This document shows positions 1 through 6,782 of a stretch of DNA of 14,060 nt, one piece after another. Position numbers and translations under genes: made by a program. The stretch is from JBLHKS01 sp047620505 (GTDB lineage Bacteria > Verrucomicrobiota > Verrucomicrobiia > Verrucomicrobiales > DEV007). Position 1 is the stretch's first letter; each line of letters begins with the position of its first letter. The DNA is taken from positions 1 to 14,060 of the forward strand of contig JBLHKS010000183.1 of the NCBI GenBank assembly GCA_047620505.1, given 5' to 3'. Below the pieces are notes generated by a model, which saw only the letters and a program-made list of their open reading frames with translations, searched no databases and was not told the DNA's origin.

Positions 1-945
1 CCAGAATTCGAAACGCCCGAGCCGATGTTTCGCCCGCGTCCGAATCAATTCATGCATGATCGCCGTCTTGCCCACGCCCGGCGGCCCGACTAACAGAACA
101 CTCATCGGGCGACGTCCAGCGAGCATGTCGGCCAACGTTTTGACGTGGTGATCGTAGCACCAGGCTCGCGCCATCGGGCGCTGCGTCAGATTGATTCCGA
201 CCTCGCTCAACTCGCGCCGCGATTGCTCAGGCGAGATCGTTTTCTCCCAGCGTTCCTTCGGCGTTTCCGGATAGAGATTCACTTTCCAGGTGTCGACATC
301 GATCCCGCGAGTCCGCTGCAAAATCGCGAGCGAAAACAGCGATTGAGCATGCCCGGCACGCAAAATTGCCGTGCGAATGTGCTCTTCGAGCATTTCAGGA
401 AGCGTCTCATCATCTTGAGAAATCACTTCGATTCCCAACACCGGAATGTAGACGATCGACGAGCCTTCGTGATCCCAGCGAACGGCGTCGAGCCGGATTT
501 TAACCGGCTTGCGCCAAGCCTGAGTTCGATACGGCGGCTCAAGTTCGATCACGACCTCGCCCGGGTCGACTTCGCTCGGCATCTGGCGTTCGTGCGCGTC
601 GCTTGGATCGCCCGATCCCTTCAGAGCAGCCTCGGCGAGTTCGGCCTGCCGTTTGCGGATCTTTTCCGGATCATGGCCAAAGGTCGAGATCTCCGGCCAG
701 AGGAGAATCTCGCTCAGCAGCTGCTCGCGCTCCTCGGGACTCGTCTCAAGTCGCCGAGTGACGGAGACGACGTTGACGTGGTAGTCCAGCACCGTGATTC
801 CGTCGATGAGAGTTGGCCCGGACTCAAGGTTGAAATCAAGATTCGAACGAAGAAAATCCCAGACAATTTGTAGAACCCCGGAATGCCCTGCAAACGGAGC
901 GACGCGACGCTCGTGTAAAGAGAGACATGATTCGGATTCCGTCAT
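1..945 (-). CDS. Clp-like AAA+ ATPase, N-terminal part (runs off the left edge)
   Basis: This minus-strand frame is open for 315 codons from the ATG at 945-943 to the window edge, so the C-terminus is missing. A Walker A motif, GPPGVGKT, lies at residues 287-294, preceded by SVLLV and followed by AIMHELI. This matches the first ATPase module of ClpA/ClpB-type AAA+ proteins, and the preceding helix (VKTLADMLAGRRP) also fits that layout. The Walker B and later motifs lie outside the window. Residues 1-280 are a long N-terminal region I do not recognise. It is mixed alpha/beta, with a charged stretch around residues 60-100, and is not a Clp N-domain I can identify. The start is uncertain: ATG 945 overlaps the divergent gene at 927 by 19 bases, no good ribosome binding site is seen, and the next in-frame start is a GTG at 792. 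Residues 24-51 read like real protein, so I prefer 945. Likely a cytoplasmic ATPase or unfoldase; no link to the sulfatase genes is evident. Confidence 0.8.
   Translation of the reverse strand, partial: MTESESCLSLHERRVAPFAGHSGVLQIVWDFLRSNLDFNLESGPTLIDGITVLDYHVNVVSVTRRLETSPEEREQLLSEILLWPEISTFGHDPEKIRKRQAELAEAALKGSGDPSDAHERQMPSEVDPGEVVIELEPPYRTQAWRKPVKIRLDAVRWDHEGSSIVYIPVLGIEVISQDDETLPEMLEEHIRTAILRAGHAQSLFSLAILQRTRGIDVDTWKVNLYPETPKERWEKTISPEQSRRELSEVGINLTQRPMARAWCYDHHVKTLADMLAGRRPMSVLLVGPPGVGKTAIMHELIRTRAKHRLGRFEFW
716..725. repeat. Iterated palindrome copy 1 (AGCAGCTGCT)
   Basis: Perfect 10-base palindrome inside the AAA+ ATPase gene, read as Gln-Leu-Leu (CAG CTG CTG) on the minus strand. The 12-base extension is CAGCAGCTGCTC, so the outer pair is broken on the right. 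Confidence 0.8.
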
Positions 946-3900
946 TCGCAATCGCTCTTGCCATCGCGGCCCCAGCAGCTGCTGAGGCGGAAGAGCAGTT
1001 TGAAAAGCAGATTCGCCCAGTTCTGGCGACCCGCTGCCTGGAGTGTCACGGCGTCGATCGGCAGGACGGCGGGTTTCGGCTGGACGCACGAGACAGCATC
1101 GACGTCACGCGGCTTTCTCACCTCGTCGCGGGCGAGTCGGAAGCTCCTGCGTCGTGTTCTTTCAAAGCGCTCGAAATTGGTGAATTCGCGAAGTGGATCG
1201 AGGCGGGTCTGCCTTGGCCGGCTTCAGTTTCGTTCGGGTCCAAGCGGGCAGAAACAGCGAAAAACCACTGGGCGTTTCAGCAGGTTCGAGAGCCCGCGAT
1301 TCCGGAAGTGAAAGACGCGGCATCGCCGGTGGACGCGTTTGTCCTGACAAAACTCAAAACAGCGGAGCTTACGCCAGCGCCAGAGGCGGATCGACGGACG
1401 TTGATCCGGCGGCTTTCCTACACGTTGACGGGACTGCCGCCGTCGCCTCAGGACGTCCACGATTTCCTGAACGATCGAGATCCGAAGGCTTACGAAAAGC
1501 AGATCGACCGACTGCTCGAGTCCGATCGATACGGCGAGCACTGGGCACGCCACTGGCTCGATGTGGCCCGATATTCGGACACGAAGGGCTACATTTATGC
1601 GAGGGAGGAGCGATTCTGGACTCACGCTTGGGCTTATCGCGATTGGGTTGTCCGCGCGCTGAACGAAAACTTGCCCTACGACCAGTTTCTGCTGCTCCAG
1701 CTGGCCGCGGATCAGCTGGTCGACGATCCAGCGAGTGAGGATTTGGCGGCGATGGGATTTTTGACGTTAGGCCGACGATTTCTCGGCGTCCAGCGTGAGA
1801 TCATCGATGACCGAATCGACGTGGTGACGCGCGGAACGATGGGCCTGACGGTCGGCTGTGCGCGTTGTCACGATCACAAATACGATCCGATTCCGACGGC
1901 TGATTATTATTCGCTTTATGGAGTTTTCGCGAGCAGTCAGGAAGCCCTCCGGCCGATTGGCGATCCCAGCATCGGTGGTGAGGCGTTCCAGGCGGAATTG
2001 GCGAAGCGGCGTGAGGCTCTGCAGACGAAATTCGTGGAATTTCGCGAGGCATCGTCAAAGCGCGCAAGGGAGCGCATCGCCGATTACCTCTTTGCTCAGA
2101 CGGAGCTGGAAAAGTATCCGGCAAACGGCTTCGACCAGATTTTCGAGAAGACCGATCTGCTCCCAGAGTTCGTTCATCGCTGGAGCGAGTATCTGCGTAA
2201 GGCGGAAATGCGAAACGATCCGGTTTTCGTTTCCTGGCATGCCTACAAAACGCTGCCCACCGAAAATTTCGAGTCAGCAGCTGCTGGGCTAACATTCGAA
2301 GCGGGCGAAATCCATCCGTTAGTCGTCAACGCGTTTCAAACGCCGCCGAAATCGCTTCGCGAAGTTGCTGACCGTTATGGAAAACTCTTCATCGAGTCTG
2401 GCGAAGCGGATCCCGTTCTAAAGCGCGTGCTTCACGGCCCAGACGCACCTGCCGAAGTCCCTGACCTGCCTGTTGTTCACTCCGAGGTGTTTTTCCCGTC
2501 CGGCGAGTTAACGCAATTGTGGAAGCTGGACAGCGAGATTTATCGCTGGATCATCAAGCAACCCGTCGAAGCCCCGCACGCCTTGATTCTTAAAGATCAA
2601 GCCCAGTCGACTGAGCCGCGAATCTTCCTTCGTGGCAATCCGCTGAGCAAAGGCGATGACGTACCGCGACAGTTCCTGGGAATCTTGTCAGGGGAAAACC
2701 GCGAGCCGTTCAAAACCGGAAGCGGGCGACTTGAGATGGCTCAGGCGATCGTCGACGCGAAAAATCCGCTAACCGCGCGCGTGATCGTCAATCGCGTTTG
2801 GGCTCAACATTTCGGGCAGGGCCTCGTGACCACGCCAAGCGATTTTGGAGTCCGAGCCGATCCGCCTTCGCACCCGCAACTGCTGGACTGGCTCTCCGCG
2901 CGTTTCGTCGCCGAAGGCTGGTCTTTGAAGAAGCTCCATCGCTGGATTCTACTTTCGTCTACCTTCAAACAGTCATCGAAGGTCACGCACGAACACGCGC
3001 TCGAAATCGACCCGCGCAACCGGCTCCTCTGGCGGATGAATCCGCGTCGGCTTAGTTGGGAGCAGTTTCGCGATTCGATGCTCGCAGCGGCCGACGATCT
3101 CGACTTGAAATCCGGAGGCAAGCCGGTTGGCCTCTTTGCAGCTCCGTATTCGAAGCGCCGAACAATTTACGGATTGGTGGATCGCCAATTTCTGCCCATT
3201 TTGCTGAGAACGTTCGACTTCGCCAATCCCGATCTTCACATCCCGAAGCGTGCGGAAACGACGGTGCCGCAGCAGGCGTTGTTTTTCATGAATCATCCGA
3301 TGGTTCTGGATCGGGCGAGAGCTCTGGCTTCGCATGTTTCGGAAACTTCAGACAGCCCCGAAGAAAAAGTCCGGCTTCTGTTTCAGCGAACTTGGCAGCG
3401 CGACCCAACCTCGGACGAGATCGCAGAAGCGCTGGCGTTGGTCAAAACGATTGGTCAGACAGAAACTGATGACTCGCCGCCCAGCGCAGCCGACTGGAAA
3501 TTCGGCTATGGGAGTTTTGACGAGAAAACTGAGCGCGTAGCGGGATTTCAGGAGCTTCCTTTTCACAACGGAGAAGCTTGGCAAGGCGGAGAAAAGTGGC
3601 CGGATGCGAAGCTCGGCTGGATTCAGCTAACTGCGGAAGGCGGACACCCCGGAAACGATCGCGAACACGCCGCGATCCGCCGTTGGACCGCTCCCAGCGC
3701 GATGACGATCGCGATCAATTCCAAGCTGATCCACGAGCCGACGGCAGGCGACGGAATCCGCGCCTTCGTCGTGAGTTCTCGAGTCGGCAAACTAGCAACT
3801 GCTGAAATTCATCAGGCGACGATGGAATTGAATGTGGTCTTGTTAGAAGTCGAAAAGGACGAGTCGATCGATTTCGTCGTCGACATCGGCAAAGTCCTGA

Positions 3901-4073
3901 ACAGCGATCAATTTTTGTGGTCCGCAGCGATCGAGCAAGCTCCCACGGGCAAGCAGGCGCTGACGTGGAATTCGAAATCTGACTTCACCAAAAACACCGT
4001 GACGCTGCTCGACGCCTGGGAGCAACTGGCCCAGACGATGTTGTGCTCGAATGAGTTTCTGTTTATCGATTGA
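927..4073 (+). CDS. Secreted PSCyt1/DUF1549/DUF1553 c-type heme protein (planctomycete type)
   Basis: The 1048-residue product begins with a signal peptide (MIRIPSFAIALAIAAPAAA), which supports this ATG; GAGAG lies just upstream. A PSCyt1 cytochrome-like domain carries the heme motif C37-L-E-C40-H41 and ends at WIEAG (90-94). DUF1549 spans about 130-345, with RRLSYTLTGLPP, a GEHWARHWLDVARY block and a second CxxCH motif, C311-A-R-C314-H315. DUF1553 begins near residue 590 (NPLTARVIVNRVW, DFGVRADPPSHPQLLDWL) and its last helix ends at the C-terminus with SNEFLFID. The family is abundant in Planctomycetota and Verrucomicrobiota. It is predicted to be periplasmic or surface-exposed, and its biochemical role is unknown. 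Two oddities are visible. PSCyt1 is short and lacks the usual MPP segment that would supply the axial Met. A domain of about 160 residues (856-1015) interrupts DUF1553. The gene is followed immediately by DUF1501, its usual partner, so the two are probably cotranscribed. Confidence 0.95.
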   Translation: MIRIPSFAIALAIAAPAAAEAEEQFEKQIRPVLATRCLECHGVDRQDGGFRLDARDSIDVTRLSHLVAGESEAPASCSFKALEIGEFAKWIEAGLPWPASVSFGSKRAETAKNHWAFQQVREPAIPEVKDAASPVDAFVLTKLKTAELTPAPEADRRTLIRRLSYTLTGLPPSPQDVHDFLNDRDPKAYEKQIDRLLESDRYGEHWARHWLDVARYSDTKGYIYAREERFWTHAWAYRDWVVRALNENLPYDQFLLLQLAADQLVDDPASEDLAAMGFLTLGRRFLGVQREIIDDRIDVVTRGTMGLTVGCARCHDHKYDPIPTADYYSLYGVFASSQEALRPIGDPSIGGEAFQAELAKRREALQTKFVEFREASSKRARERIADYLFAQTELEKYPANGFDQIFEKTDLLPEFVHRWSEYLRKAEMRNDPVFVSWHAYKTLPTENFESAAAGLTFEAGEIHPLVVNAFQTPPKSLREVADRYGKLFIESGEADPVLKRVLHGPDAPAEVPDLPVVHSEVFFPSGELTQLWKLDSEIYRWIIKQPVEAPHALILKDQAQSTEPRIFLRGNPLSKGDDVPRQFLGILSGENREPFKTGSGRLEMAQAIVDAKNPLTARVIVNRVWAQHFGQGLVTTPSDFGVRADPPSHPQLLDWLSARFVAEGWSLKKLHRWILLSSTFKQSSKVTHEHALEIDPRNRLLWRMNPRRLSWEQFRDSMLAAADDLDLKSGGKPVGLFAAPYSKRRTIYGLVDRQFLPILLRTFDFANPDLHIPKRAETTVPQQALFFMNHPMVLDRARALASHVSETSDSPEEKVRLLFQRTWQRDPTSDEIAEALALVKTIGQTETDDSPPSAADWKFGYGSFDEKTERVAGFQELPFHNGEAWQGGEKWPDAKLGWIQLTAEGGHPGNDREHAAIRRWTAPSAMTIAINSKLIHEPTAGDGIRAFVVSSRVGKLATAEIHQATMELNVVLLEVEKDESIDFVVDIGKVLNSDQFLWSAAIEQAPTGKQALTWNSKSDFTKNTVTLLDAWEQLAQTMLCSNEFLFID
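974..983. repeat. Iterated palindrome copy 2 (AGCAGCTGCT)
   Basis: Located in the signal-peptide region of the DUF1549/DUF1553 gene and read as Ala-Ala-Ala (GCA GCT GCT). The full 12-base palindrome CAGCAGCTGCTG is present. It also lies 29 bases before the ATPase start on the other strand. Confidence 0.8.
2276..2285. repeat. Iterated palindrome copy 3 (AGCAGCTGCT)
   Basis: In the linker between DUF1549 and DUF1553, read as Ala-Ala-Ala with codons GCA GCT GCT. The full 12-base palindrome CAGCAGCTGCTG is present. Confidence 0.8.
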
Positions 4074-4078
4074 TCCCG

Positions 4079-5470
4079 ATGCATCCAGCCAATTCCCCAT
4101 TTTCAGTGTCCCGCCGAGACATACTTCGACGTTCCGCGCTCGGGCTTGGAGCCTTGGGTCTTGGGGACCTGCTTCGTGCCGACAGCCCGCTTTCTCCGCG
4201 CGGAACCCACTTTCCGGGCAAGGCCAAGCGGGTGATTCACTTTTTCCTCAATGGAGGCCCGTCGCACGTCGATACGTTCGATCCTAAGCCCGAATTGCTG
4301 AAGCAAAACGGCAAGCCGCTGGCGAACACCTTGACCACCGAGCGCAAGACCGGAGCCGCGTTCGGTTCGCCGTTCAAATTCAAGCGATACGGCCAGTCCG
4401 GCATCGAAGTCAGCGAGCTTTTCGCGAAGACCGCCGAGCACATCGACGACATCGCGGTGATCCGCTCGATGTACGCGCAGGTCCCGAATCATGAGCCGTC
4501 GCTGATGCTCATGAACTGCGGCGACTCGGTTCAAGCGAGGCCGAGTTTTGGTGCGTGGACGCTTTACGGCTTAGGAACGGAAAACCAAAATCTGCCGGGG
4601 TTCATCTCGATGTGTCCGGGCGGGCTTCCGATCAAGGACAACGAAAACTGGCAAGCTGCATTCCTCCCAGGAGCCTTCCAAGGCACCTACATTGACTCCA
4701 GTAAAACCGAGCTAAGCAAACTGATCGAAAACATCGAGCATCCTCAAATTTCAGACACGAATCAGCGGCGACAGCTCGATCTCCTTGCCAAGTGGAACGC
4801 GCGCCACAAGGCCGATCGAGTTGATGACCGACTCGACGCTCGGATTCATTCTTACGAGTTGGCTTTCCGCATGCAGCAGGCCGCCAGCGACGCTTTCGAT
4901 ATTTCAAAAGAGCCTGAGCCAATGCGCGAAATGTACGGCGGCGGAGTTCACGGCCGGCAGACGTTGATCGCCCGGCGCCTGCTCGAACGCGGGGTGCGCT
5001 ACGTCCAATTGTGGCACGGCAAGGGTCAGCCTTGGGACAATCACGACAACATCGAGGCAAATCATCGAAAGCTCTCCGCTGAGATCGATCAGCCGATTGC
5101 CGCGCTCCTGACCGACCTCAAACAACGCGGAATGCTCGACGAAACGCTCGTGCTCTGGGGCGGCGAGTTCGGCCGGACGCCGACAGTCGAGTTGAAAGGC
5201 GATGGCGGCTCACGCTTGGGTCGCGATCACAATCACTACGGCTTCTCCGTTTGGATGGCGGGCGGCGGGATCAAGGGCGGCACAGTCTACGGCGCGACGG
5301 ATGAATTTGGCTTCGCCGCCGTGGAAAACCGCACAAGCGTTCACGATCTCCACGCCACGATGCTGCATTTGTTAGGGCTGGATCACGAAGCGCTGACTTA
5401 TCGATACGCAGGGCGCGATTTCCGCCTGACCGATGTGCACGGAAACGTCATTCGCGATATCGTTGCCTAG
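4079..5470 (+). CDS. DUF1501 protein, Tat-exported, alkaline-phosphatase-like fold
   Basis: From ATG 4079 the product has 463 residues. A twin-arginine signal, SRRDIL at residues 11-16, is followed by a Gly/Leu/Ala-rich hydrophobic stretch, so export by Tat is expected. Family hallmarks are GGPSHVDTFDPK (59-70), a WDNHDN motif, GEFGRTP (362-368), RDHNHYG (382-388) and HDLH (422-425). The His and Asp residues in these are in places expected for the metal site of the alkaline phosphatase/sulfatase superfamily. The catalytic role of DUF1501 proteins is not established. An alternative TTG start at 4070 overlaps the upstream stop codon (TTGA) and would add only MIP. ATG 4079 sits five bases after that stop and suits the Tat signal, but neither start has a clear Shine-Dalgarno site, so translational coupling to the upstream DUF1549/DUF1553 gene is likely. 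The 3' end shares CTAG with the convergent sulfatase. Confidence 0.94.
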   Translation: MHPANSPFSVSRRDILRRSALGLGALGLGDLLRADSPLSPRGTHFPGKAKRVIHFFLNGGPSHVDTFDPKPELLKQNGKPLANTLTTERKTGAAFGSPFKFKRYGQSGIEVSELFAKTAEHIDDIAVIRSMYAQVPNHEPSLMLMNCGDSVQARPSFGAWTLYGLGTENQNLPGFISMCPGGLPIKDNENWQAAFLPGAFQGTYIDSSKTELSKLIENIEHPQISDTNQRRQLDLLAKWNARHKADRVDDRLDARIHSYELAFRMQQAASDAFDISKEPEPMREMYGGGVHGRQTLIARRLLERGVRYVQLWHGKGQPWDNHDNIEANHRKLSAEIDQPIAALLTDLKQRGMLDETLVLWGGEFGRTPTVELKGDGGSRLGRDHNHYGFSVWMAGGGIKGGTVYGATDEFGFAAVENRTSVHDLHATMLHLLGLDHEALTYRYAGRDFRLTDVHGNVIRDIVA

Positions 5471-6762
5471 TCGGCTTCGGTCCAGTGGGCACCCAAAATT
5501 CTGACGAGTTCTGCTACGCGCTGAGGGTGGGCAGCTGAAATGTCATTTCGGTCATCCGGATCGTTCTTGAGATCGAATAATTCACCGCGATCCGCCCAGC
5601 TAATGAACTTATCCCAGCCCTCAATCACGACACGAGCGACGAGGCCGTTTTCGAGGTCTCCAAGTTGATCGAGATCGCTGTCATGCTCGTAAGTCTCGAC
5701 GATTACGCGGTTGCGTTTGGCTAACGCCGAAACCTCGCGCAGATCAAGCCCCGTCATCTCTTTCGGCGGTTCGATCCCGCAAACGCGCAGGATCGTAGGC
5801 GCGATGTCGATCGTGCTGGCGAGCGTTTCCAAATCCCGCTTCGGCTCAATTTTGCCGAGATGCCGAACCATGATCGGTGTCCGAATTCCAGCCTCAACCG
5901 GCTCACGTTTCGATCGAGTGTAGCGATTTCGCTGATCTGGATTGGGCACCCATCCGTTATCGCAGGCGTAGACGATAATCGTGTTTTCAGCGATGCCTTT
6001 TTCGTCCAGATAGCCCAGCAGCTGCTGGCAGGTTTCGTCGAACCATTCCACATTCGCCCAATACCAAGCAGTCGGATCATTCGGCGCGACGTCCTTGTAT
6101 TTGTCGTAAAACCGCTTCGGCGCGTTATGCGGACTGTGGGGAAGAAACACGCCGTACCAAACGAAAAACGGCTGGTCGTTCGCAATCGACTTGTCGACGA
6201 AATCGAAATACGGCTGCATCGTCTCGCGCCCGATTTTGAGCCCGAGATCCCCGTGGCGACCGCCCTTCGCCGGGTCTCCGTGAGTCATCGCATCCGTAAA
6301 ACCGCCCTTCTTCGGATCGCCCTCCCACCATTTACCGGTTTGCAAAGTCGCATAGCCGTTCTCCTTCAACGAGCGAATGAACGAGGGGTGACTCGCCATC
6401 GGCGCGGTCATTCGGTCGCGAAGTTGTCGAGACAGCGCGCCGCCGTTTTTCTTCGTCATACCTTCGGGCAGAAGTGGATCGTTTCCGCGAATCCCGGTTT
6501 GATGCGGGTAGAGCCCGGTGATCAGGCTCGCGAGCGACGGACGACAAAGCGGCGCAGTGACGTAACCGCGTTCATAGACCAAACTCTGGCTCGCTAACTT
6601 GTCGAGTGTCGGAGTCTGGATGTGGGGATGCCCCATGAAGCCGTAGTCATTCCACGCCTGATCATCGCTAAGGATAAAAACTACGTTAGGACGTTCCTCC
6701 GCAACGATTGTGCTTGGGACGGAGAAAACGAAAACTACGAACAGTGTCAGGGCGAATTTCAT
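5467..6762 (-). CDS. Secreted sulfatase (S1 family), CRPSL active-site variant
   Basis: The 431-residue product starts with a signal peptide (hydrophobic 3-20, probable cut after VA at 20-21) and then RPNVVFILSDDQ, the usual sulfatase opening with metal ligands D33 and D34. The formylglycine site reads C73-R-P-S-L-A-S-L-I-T-G83. The fifth residue is Leu where the classic CxPxR signature has Arg. K144 lies in GKWWEG, where most sulfatases have GKWHxG. Downstream THGD (His161) and LPHSPH (His209, His212) could supply the histidines, and D268-N269 completes the metal site. From memory, these departures look like a recognised subfamily common in planctomycetes rather than a dead enzyme. Expected role: removing sulfate esters from a glycan or other sulfated substrate in the periplasm or outside; the substrate cannot be read from the sequence. 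It is the last gene of the minus-strand unit, 20 bases after the other sulfatase, and needs a formylglycine-generating or anaerobic maturase enzyme encoded elsewhere. Confidence 0.93.
   Translation of the reverse strand: MKFALTLFVVFVFSVPSTIVAEERPNVVFILSDDQAWNDYGFMGHPHIQTPTLDKLASQSLVYERGYVTAPLCRPSLASLITGLYPHQTGIRGNDPLLPEGMTKKNGGALSRQLRDRMTAPMASHPSFIRSLKENGYATLQTGKWWEGDPKKGGFTDAMTHGDPAKGGRHGDLGLKIGRETMQPYFDFVDKSIANDQPFFVWYGVFLPHSPHNAPKRFYDKYKDVAPNDPTAWYWANVEWFDETCQQLLGYLDEKGIAENTIIVYACDNGWVPNPDQRNRYTRSKREPVEAGIRTPIMVRHLGKIEPKRDLETLASTIDIAPTILRVCGIEPPKEMTGLDLREVSALAKRNRVIVETYEHDSDLDQLGDLENGLVARVVIEGWDKFISWADRGELFDLKNDPDDRNDISAAHPQRVAELVRILGAHWTEAD
6017..6026. repeat. Iterated palindrome copy 4 (AGCAGCTGCT)
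   Basis: In the CRPSL sulfatase gene, read as Gln-Gln-Leu-Leu (CAG CAG CTG CTG) on the minus strand. The full 12-base palindrome is present. Confidence 0.8.
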
Positions 6763-6782
6763 ACAGAATTGGGTAGTTCGAC

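Noticed and set aside
145..873. Plus-strand open frame of 242 codons
   Set aside because: It is antisense to the ATPase frame, whose minus-strand product contains a clear Walker A motif; the plus-strand product has Arg-rich, featureless composition.
4070..4078. TTG start for the DUF1501 gene overlapping the upstream stop
   Set aside because: Possible, but the ATG at 4079 is a stronger start codon and gives the usual short n-region before the Tat motif; the difference is only three residues.
1185..4430. TTCGCGAA as a second iterated palindrome
   Set aside because: I saw only three copies, all in one stretch of plus-strand genes, which is a mild excess that common codons (TTC GCG AA) can explain.
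5440..5520. Hairpin terminator between the convergent operons
   Set aside because: There is no intergenic space and I saw no GC-rich stem followed by a T run on either strand near the junction.
5860..6597. Plus-strand open frame of 245 codons
   Set aside because: Lies fully inside the CRPSL sulfatase gene, whose product has clear family motifs.
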